A stretch of DNA of 64,000 bases, taken from contig NZ_CP072643.1 in the NCBI RefSeq assembly GCF_018304765.1, forward strand, positions 558,001 to 622,000, in the 5' to 3' direction. This DNA comes from Chloracidobacterium sp. N. Its GTDB lineage: Bacteria > Acidobacteriota > Blastocatellia > Chloracidobacteriales > Chloracidobacteriaceae. Numbering within the stretch: position 1 is the stretch's first letter; the number at the start of each line of letters is the position of its first letter. Of this stretch, positions 55,181-61,277 are shown one piece after another. The notes beneath the pieces were generated by a model. It was not told the origin of the DNA, did not search any database, and saw nothing but the letters and a program-made list of their open reading frames with translations. Both the position numbers and the translations under genes were made by a program.

Positions 55181-56740
55181 ATGAGCGACACCACGACCGT
55201 TCCTGAATGTTCACCTGCCACGGACGCTGTCCCGTCTGCCGCAGAGCCGCCGCGCAAGCGGGATGCCAACTATGTGTTTTTGGAACTCACCCGCAGCATC
55301 TGCCCCGAATGCACCAAGGTGGTGGATGCCCACATCATCGTCCGCGACAACAAGGTGTTCATGCGCAAACGCTGCGACTGTGAACGTGCCAGAGGGAAAC
55401 TCTACGAATCGCTGATTTACAGTGACGCGCAGGCGTATATCACCAACGTGCGCTACAACAAGCCCGGCACCATCCCGCTGCACTTCAACAGTGAAGTCGT
55501 GGCGGGCTGTCCGCACGACTGCGGGCTGTGCCCTGACCACCAGCAGCACACCTGTCTGGGCATCATCGAAGTCAACAGCGTCTGCAACATGGATTGTCCG
55601 CTGTGCTTTGCCGAGGCCGGGCCGGGCTTCAGCCTCACGCTCGAAGAAGTCCGGTCCATTCTGGATGATTTCGTCCGGGCGGAAGGCCGCGCCGAGGTGG
55701 TGCAGTTTTCCGGCGGTGAGCCGACAGTGCATCCGCAGATTCTGGACTTTCTGCGCGAGGCCCAGAAGCGCCCCATCAACCTCATCATGCTCAACACGAA
55801 CGGCAAGCGCATCGCCCGCGACGACGCCTTCCTTGACGAACTGGCGGAGATTCAACCGGCGCTGTACTTCCAGTTCGACGGTTTTGACCGTGAGACCTAC
55901 CGCATCATTCGGGGTGAGCCGGATATTCTCGAAGAAAAAATCCGCGCCCTCGACCGCCTGGCAGACAAGGGACTGACGGCCGTTCTCGTGCCGGCCATCG
56001 AGCGCGGCGTCAACGACCACGAAGTCGGGCGCATCGTCCAATTCGCCATGGAGCACCCGGCGGTGCGCGGCGTCAACTTCCAGCCGGCCTTCCACGCCGG
56101 CCGCCACATGGAACACGATCCGCTCCAGCGGATGACGATTCCCGACATCCTGTCCCTCATCGAAACGCAAACCGACGGGCTGTTCCGCAAAAGTGACTTC
56201 GTGCCTGTGCCCTGCTGCTTCCCGACCTGCAACTCAGTAACCTACGCCTTTGTCGAAAACGGCACGGTCACGCCGCTGCCGCGCGTCGTCAACGTGTATG
56301 ACTATCTGGATTACATCACCAACAAGGTCATGCCGGACTACAGCGCCGAGATCAAAATTGCCCTCGAAGGCTTGTGGTCATCTTCGACGGCCCCCGGCAC
56401 GGCCAAATCGGCCCGCGACCTTCAGATGTCATGTCAGGCCTGTGGCTTCGAGTCGCTGAGCATCGGCGAAATTGCCGACAAGATGAAGATGATCATGCTC
56501 CAGGACTTCATGGACCCCTACACCTTCAACCAGAAAAATCTCATGAAGTGCTGCAAGGAGTTCCTGCTGCCGGGCGGCAAACAGGTGCCCTTCTGCGCCT
56601 ACAACACCATCGGCTATCGCCAGCAGGCGCGGGAACAGCTCGAAGCCCTGGAGTGGGAGCGCAAGCTGGCGCGCAAGGAAGGCAAACCCTTTCAGGTCCG
56701 CCCCATCACCTTTTCCTTTTCCGAGGAGCCAAAAGCATGA
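55181..56740 (+). CDS. Tes/Mss-like radical SAM lipid-coupling enzyme
   Basis: A 519-residue radical SAM protein resembling archaeal tetraether synthase (Tes) and its bacterial homologue Mss, which joins acyl or alkyl chain ends to make membrane-spanning lipids. Features in order: N-terminal zinc-type cysteines C41xxC44 and C65/C67, the accessory cluster motif CPHDCGLC (C110, C114, C117) with C125, radical SAM C135xxxC139xxC142 (CNMDCPLC), SGGEPTVHP, and C-terminal cysteines near CCFPTC, SCQACG and CCKEF. Known for the family: multiple Fe-S clusters and sp3 C-C coupling. Acidobacteria make iso-diabolic acid, which fits. RBS GGAGAG before ATG 55181. The methyltransferase gene overlaps it by 4 nt. 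Other members of this broad radical SAM family remain possible. Confidence 0.78.
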   Translation: MSDTTTVPECSPATDAVPSAAEPPRKRDANYVFLELTRSICPECTKVVDAHIIVRDNKVFMRKRCDCERARGKLYESLIYSDAQAYITNVRYNKPGTIPLHFNSEVVAGCPHDCGLCPDHQQHTCLGIIEVNSVCNMDCPLCFAEAGPGFSLTLEEVRSILDDFVRAEGRAEVVQFSGGEPTVHPQILDFLREAQKRPINLIMLNTNGKRIARDDAFLDELAEIQPALYFQFDGFDRETYRIIRGEPDILEEKIRALDRLADKGLTAVLVPAIERGVNDHEVGRIVQFAMEHPAVRGVNFQPAFHAGRHMEHDPLQRMTIPDILSLIETQTDGLFRKSDFVPVPCCFPTCNSVTYAFVENGTVTPLPRVVNVYDYLDYITNKVMPDYSAEIKIALEGLWSSSTAPGTAKSARDLQMSCQACGFESLSIGEIADKMKMIMLQDFMDPYTFNQKNLMKCCKEFLLPGGKQVPFCAYNTIGYRQQAREQLEALEWERKLARKEGKPFQVRPITFSFSEEPKA

Positions 56741-57561
56741 GCACCGTCGCTGAAACCGTTGCCGGAGAGTCCACCGCCCCGGAGGCGGTCAAGTCCTGTT
56801 GTGCGCAGTTTTATGAAAGCGATGTGGTGCGCTTTCTGTTTGGCGAGTCCTTTCATCCGGGTGGGCTGGCGCTGACCGAACGGCTGGGGCAGGTGCTTGG
56901 ACTTCAGGCCGGCGCCCGGGTGCTCGATGTCGCTGCCGGACGCGGCACAAGCGCCCTGCATCTGGCGGAAACCTTTGGCTGTGAGGTGGTTGGGGTGGAC
57001 TTCGGTGCCGAAAACGTGCGCCTGGCCAACGAAGCCGCCGCCGCGCGCGGACTGGCCGACCGGGTCCGGTTTGTCGTCGGCGACGCCGAACGGCTCGACG
57101 TGGACGCCGACCATTTCGACGCCATCGTGTGTGAGTGCGCCTACTGCACCTTCCCGGACAAGCCCCAGGCGGCGCGGGAGTTTTTCCGCGTGCTGAAACC
57201 GGGCGGGCAGGTTGGCCTCAGCGATCTGACGCGGCGCGGGCCGCTGGCCCCGGAGCTGGAAACCCTGCTCGCCTGGGTGGCCTGCATTGCCGATGCGCAG
57301 CCGGTGGAAACCTACACGGCACTGCTTGGCGCGGCCGGGTTTGCGCCGGGACTCGTGGAAAACCACGACGCGGCGCTGGCCGACATGGTGGCTGGTGTCC
57401 GGGCGAAAATTCTGGGCGCGGAACTCATGGTGGCCCTGAAAAAGCTCACACTGCCGGATGTGGATTTCCCCAGGGCCAAGCAGGTCACACAAAGCGCCGC
57501 GGCGGCCATCGAGCGGGGGGAACTCGGCTACGCCATCATCACGGCGGTCAAGCCGTCCTGA
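56737..57561 (+). CDS. SAM-dependent methyltransferase coupled to the Tes-like gene
   Basis: Class I methyltransferase of 274 residues. SAM motif I is VLDVAAGRGTSALHLA, motif II VVGVDFGAENV, with GDAERLDVDADHFDAIVCECAYCTF and FFRVLKPGGQVGLSDLT. The N-terminus has SCCAQFYESDVVRFLFG.SFHPGG, a cysteine pair before the fold. It starts within the previous stop (ATGA), so the two proteins are probably needed together. Lipid or quinone methylation is plausible; arsenite methyltransferases are related but their conserved Cys set is incomplete here. The 3' end overlaps the convergent gene by 14 nt. Confidence 0.82.
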   Translation: MSTVAETVAGESTAPEAVKSCCAQFYESDVVRFLFGESFHPGGLALTERLGQVLGLQAGARVLDVAAGRGTSALHLAETFGCEVVGVDFGAENVRLANEAAAARGLADRVRFVVGDAERLDVDADHFDAIVCECAYCTFPDKPQAAREFFRVLKPGGQVGLSDLTRRGPLAPELETLLAWVACIADAQPVETYTALLGAAGFAPGLVENHDAALADMVAGVRAKILGAELMVALKKLTLPDVDFPRAKQVTQSAAAAIERGELGYAIITAVKPS

Positions 57562-58258
57562 GCTGGGCTTCCTGAGCCGGCGACCGGGCCTGCCAGGCGG
57601 TAATGTAACCGAAGGCCGTCGGAATCTCGGCGCAGACTTCGACGGCCGTCAACCCGGCGGCCTGCAGAAGCCCCGGCAGCGCGCCCTGCACGTGCGCTTC
57701 CGTGGCATCGAAGCCGTCAAAGAGACGCACTGGGAGGAAAGCCAGCCGCTCCAGCCAGGTACGTGGCGCGTCGTAATCGGCCAGCAGCAGCCTTCCCTCC
57801 GGGCGCAGGACGCGCCGGATTTCCCCCAGTGCCTGTTCTTTCTGCGGCGTCGTCAGATGGTGAAAGACCAGCGAAGTCACGACAGCATCGAAGCAGCCGT
57901 CGGGAAAGGGCAGCCGGGTGGCCGAGGCTGCCAGCAGCGACCAGTTGACCCTCTGCTGCCGCCCTTTCTGTTCGGCCAGCGCCAGGGCGCCCAGGTCGGC
58001 ATCCACGCCGAACAACCGGGCTTCAGGTTGCCGCTCGTGCAGGCGGAGGAGCAGGGTTCCCGTGCCGCAGCCCACGTCCAGAACGGACTGCCCCGGCGCC
58101 AGGGGAAGCAGGCCGGACAGGTGCCGCTTGAGAAAATCATCCCGCACGGCCACCCTGGCCACGACATCGAACCAAGGTGTCAGAGCCGTAAAGGCCAGCG
58201 CCGGACGAAACTCCGGTGTGGGCAATGTGGCGCGTCGTTCAGGGAAGTCGGTTGGCAC
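57548..58258 (-). CDS. UbiE-like class I methyltransferase
   Basis: A 236-residue SAM methyltransferase. Motif I VLDVGCGTGTLLLRL, motif II LFGVDADLGAL, then ATRLPFPDGCFDAVVTSLVFHHL and IRRVLRPEGRLLLADY, as in UbiE/COQ5 and phospholipid methyltransferases. Start GTG at 58258, with GGAGGT about 10 nt upstream; longer in-frame extensions to ATG 58354 look uncoding. Convergent with the preceding methyltransferase, overlapping by 14 nt. The substrate could be demethylmenaquinone or a lipid; I cannot choose. The interval 58259-58516 holds no gene I can support. Confidence 0.8.
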   Translation of the reverse strand: MPTDFPERRATLPTPEFRPALAFTALTPWFDVVARVAVRDDFLKRHLSGLLPLAPGQSVLDVGCGTGTLLLRLHERQPEARLFGVDADLGALALAEQKGRQQRVNWSLLAASATRLPFPDGCFDAVVTSLVFHHLTTPQKEQALGEIRRVLRPEGRLLLADYDAPRTWLERLAFLPVRLFDGFDATEAHVQGALPGLLQAAGLTAVEVCAEIPTAFGYITAWQARSPAQEAQLRTA

Positions 58259-58516
58259 GGGCGTAGAGACCTCCAGACAAAAAATGCGGTGGGGGAAACC
58301 ACCGCGCAAGCAGAGAGGAGGAATGTACACTACGCCACGAGCAACCGTAGCCACGTCTGCCGGGCAAGTGCCAGGCAGGCCAGCCGGCTACCGTTACTCT
58401 CAAGGTGGGTTGAACTGTGACGTATTGGAAAAGTTCCAGAAAAATTCCGGTCTTTTTTACCTGCACCGGTGATGCGGCGGAAAGCACCCGGCAGGCTTTA
58501 CAAGCTGTGCCTGCCG

Positions 58517-58834
58517 CTATTCGGCCGGCTCGATGGTACACAGCAGCGGAAACTCATTGGCACGGGCAAGCTGAATGGTCTGCATCATCTTGGTTTCGGC
58601 AATCTCGTACGGATAGATGCCGGCCACGCCGATGCCCCGCCGGTGCACGTTGAGCATGATGCGCGTGGCTTCGCTTTCCGAGTGATGGAAAATGTGCTGG
58701 AGGACGTACACGACAAAGGGCATCGTCGTGTAGTCGTCGTTGTGGAGCAGGACGCGAAACATCGGCGGTTCCTTGGTTGTCGTATGCTCTTTGACGAGCA
58801 CGCCCTCATCGCGGTCTGGTGTCAGCTTCGGCAT
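58517..58834 (-). CDS. clpS: ATP-dependent Clp protease adaptor ClpS
   Basis: N-recognin adaptor delivering N-degron substrates to ClpA/ClpC-ClpP. 105 residues. The core motif FRVLLHNDDYTTMPFVVYVL and later MLNVHRRGIGVAGIYPYEIAETK match the family, including the Asn-Asp of the N-degron pocket and the His. A disordered N-terminal tail of ~25 residues is present. RBS GGGGGAGAG precedes ATG at 58834. The gene stands apart from any clpA or clpP, downstream of the small Cys-rich gene. Confidence 0.93.
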   Translation of the reverse strand: MPKLTPDRDEGVLVKEHTTTKEPPMFRVLLHNDDYTTMPFVVYVLQHIFHHSESEATRIMLNVHRRGIGVAGIYPYEIAETKMMQTIQLARANEFPLLCTIEPAE

Positions 58835-58848
58835 GGCTACTCTCCCCC

Positions 58849-59046
58849 CTACTGGATGTCACCGGTGGTCTTCGCAGGTGTGGCCGCGATGCCCTTCCCT
58901 GACCGCAGGACTGCCTGCCGGCAGCCACAGGCGGAGGTGCAGCCTGGCGCTGGCGACTGCCACGCCCGTACGGCCTGCCACGCACGGTGGAGCAAGAAAC
59001 CGGCTGCCCCGGCGACAACCATCAGGCTGATCCAATCCTGCATCAT
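58849..59046 (-). CDS. Small Cys-rich one-helix membrane protein (FeoB-associated-like)
   Basis: A 65-residue protein: short start MMQDW, one membrane helix (ISLMVVAGAAGFLLH), then a basic stretch and a cysteine cluster GCTSACGC, ending in a polar tail. This is the layout of the FeoB-associated Cys-rich membrane proteins. Good RBS (AGGAAAGGAAG) just before ATG at 59046. No feoA or feoB lies in the window. It ends 14 nt before clpS and is likely co-transcribed with it. The family call is by layout only. Confidence 0.6.
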   Translation of the reverse strand: MMQDWISLMVVAGAAGFLLHRAWQAVRAWQSPAPGCTSACGCRQAVLRSGKGIAATPAKTTGDIQ

Positions 59047-59225
59047 CAGTCTTCCTTTCCTGTTTTCTTCCCTTGGCTGGTATTCCCGCACACCGTACAT
59101 CACGTGCGGACATTCCGCACTTCATTCATCATAAGGCGTTGCCTGCCGGGTCCACCCGGGCGGGTGTTGCCCGTTCGTAATTTCTACCCACGTGACCATC
59201 CCAAGTAAACAGTCCCTGGCTTTCC

Positions 59226-59276
59226 GTCTGCGTATTGGCGCACGGTACGCAGACCAACCGACAGAAGCCTGGTTGG
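59226..59276. other. Two adjacent hairpins in the 405 nt divergent intergenic region
   Basis: Within 59047-59451, between the small Cys-rich gene (minus) and the ABC1 kinase gene (plus), GTCTGCGTA (59226-59234) pairs perfectly with TACGCAGAC (59246-59254), and CCAACC (59254-59259) pairs with GGTTGG (59271-59276). The two stems share a base at 59254 and could form alternative or stacked structures. No T-run follows, so a terminator is unlikely; a structured leader or operator is possible. I see no gene in the rest of this interval. Confidence 0.4.
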
Positions 59277-59451
59277 TGACTATTGTCCTGTGTTAAGCGC
59301 GTGTCGTGTCTCCACATTGCAGCCCCCGATGGACATGCCGCGCGAAAGTGATGCACGGGCTGGTTATGTCTGCTAACGTACCCACCCGACGTCACGTTCA
59401 CCACAGCGAAACAGTCGTGTACGGACACGGTTTCGCCCGTTCACGGTAGTC

Positions 59452-60999
59452 ATGTCCGCGCAGACGCTCGATGCTCCGGTTCTTTCGCGCGCGTTATCAC
59501 TTGGTGACAACCTGCGCCATCTGCGACGCTTTGCCGTCGTCTCCATCGCTCTTCTGCCGTTTCTGGTCAGCTTTCTGCGCGACCGGCGACGGTGGATCAA
59601 GTGGGGCGCTCCGCGCACACTGACAGAGGAGCAGCATGCCCGTCGCGCCAGAAAGCTGGTGGATACCTTTGCCCGGCTGGGAACGTCCTACATCAAGCTG
59701 TCGCAAATTCTGGCGGTACGGGAGGACCTGATTCCCAAAACTTACGCGCGGGAATTCGCCCGGCTGCTTGACCAGACCCCGGCGGCCGGCATGGACTACG
59801 TCAGCGCCGTCATCCGTCGCCGCACGGGCAAAAGCCCGGAGGACATCTTCACCGACTTCAACCCCAACGCCATTGCCTCGGCATCAGTCGGGCAAGTTCA
59901 CCGGGCGCGGTACAAGGGCGTTGATGTCGTCGTCAAAATCCGGCGGCCCCACGTGGTGGAAACCATCACCCTCGACAACGCCATCCTGAGCAGGCTGCTG
60001 GAGTGGCTGCGCCCGTTTTTGGGCGAGCACTACCTGTACCGTGGTTTCGAGGTTCTGTTTACGGAGTATAAGCGGATTGTCGTCGGCGAACTGGACTTCC
60101 GCCTCGAAGCGCAAAATGCTGAGCGTCTGCGCGCCCAACAGCCCCGGCATCCCCGGCTGGTCATCCCGGAAATTGCGCACGAACTGACCTATGAAGACCT
60201 GCTCGTGATGGAATTCTGTGAAGGGGTGCGCATTGACGCGGTGGAGACCATCCGCAGTTACGGCCTCGATTTGGGCGATTTGGTCGAAGCCCTGCTCGAA
60301 ATCGTTTTCTCACAGCTTCTCGTCCACGGCTTTTTCCATGCCGATCCCCATCCGGGGAACATTCTCATCAACCGCCGGGGCGACATCATCCTGCTCGACT
60401 ACGGCATGGTGGACGAACTCGATCCGGTGACACGCGACCGGTTTTTAGGACTGATCTTGGCGGCCAATGCCAACCAGTATGATGAAGTGGTGTCCAAGCT
60501 CTATGAACTGGAGATGGTGGCCCCGGACACCCCGGCCGAGCAACTGACCTACGTGACCGAGACCATCATGAACCTGCGGCATCTGGCGCGTACCAACCAG
60601 CGCCAGGTCCAGATGGCCGTCGAGCAGCTTTTCGAGAAAACCCGCATCCTGCATCACCTGCGCATGCCCCGGCAGATGGTGTATCTGTTTCGGATGGCCA
60701 CCCTCATCGAAGGCGTGGCCATCCGCTTCGACAATCACTTCGACAGCATTCGGGACGCCGTTCCGATTGCCAAGCGGGTTGGGTTCAAACTTATTGCCCG
60801 CATTGTGCCGGCCGCCACGGCCCTGCGCTATGCGGCGGAAGTCTTTGCCGAGCGGTTTGATGCCTACCTGAGCCGGGTGATGCAGCGCAAAAAGGTCTCC
60901 TATGCCAAGGATTTCGTACGGCGTATGTGGCAGGGCACGCCGGACAAAACCGTGGTGTCGGCGCCCACGCCACCACCCAGCCTGACCCTTCCTTCCTGA
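59452..60999 (+). CDS. ABC1/UbiB-family atypical kinase (AarF-like)
   Basis: A 515-residue atypical protein kinase-like ATPase linked to ubiquinone/menaquinone or isoprenoid lipid homeostasis. Features: the KxGQ-type extension appears as K82-LSQ with Ser in place of Gly, then REDLIP; the Ala-rich nucleotide loop is ASASVGQVHRA; VVVKI carries the lysine; catalytic HADPHPGNILI and DYGMVDEL follow. The C-terminal membrane anchor of UbiB is weak here. A hydrophobic stretch at ~27-44 could anchor the N-terminus. ATG at 59452. Located near mqnC, which supports a quinone link. Confidence 0.9.
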   Translation: MSAQTLDAPVLSRALSLGDNLRHLRRFAVVSIALLPFLVSFLRDRRRWIKWGAPRTLTEEQHARRARKLVDTFARLGTSYIKLSQILAVREDLIPKTYAREFARLLDQTPAAGMDYVSAVIRRRTGKSPEDIFTDFNPNAIASASVGQVHRARYKGVDVVVKIRRPHVVETITLDNAILSRLLEWLRPFLGEHYLYRGFEVLFTEYKRIVVGELDFRLEAQNAERLRAQQPRHPRLVIPEIAHELTYEDLLVMEFCEGVRIDAVETIRSYGLDLGDLVEALLEIVFSQLLVHGFFHADPHPGNILINRRGDIILLDYGMVDELDPVTRDRFLGLILAANANQYDEVVSKLYELEMVAPDTPAEQLTYVTETIMNLRHLARTNQRQVQMAVEQLFEKTRILHHLRMPRQMVYLFRMATLIEGVAIRFDNHFDSIRDAVPIAKRVGFKLIARIVPAATALRYAAEVFAERFDAYLSRVMQRKKVSYAKDFVRRMWQGTPDKTVVSAPTPPPSLTLPS

Positions 61000-61277
61000 A
61001 CCGCCACTTTGTTCACTTGCCAACCGGCGGGTACCCCCGGCATCCCAAAAATCCGAAGCGGGTGGTCCTCCAGAGCCGATTCACAGCCCGGCAGAAATCT
61101 GTCCAGCAATCTCCGGGATAGTCAGACCATCCCGGCTCAGCTACGCTGTACAGGCTTTTGGTAAGCCTTTATTGATTGGGTTGGGGTGCCTGTCACCAGG
61201 CGGGGTTACATTCCCAGTCGCAGCAACGACAGTGCCACAGGCGGCGACCCCCTCATCAGAGAATGGACATTCAGCTT

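Noticed and set aside
61137-61277. Possible c-di-GMP riboswitch before the surface protein
   Set aside because: Short GC hairpins occur but the conserved GEMM core bases are absent.
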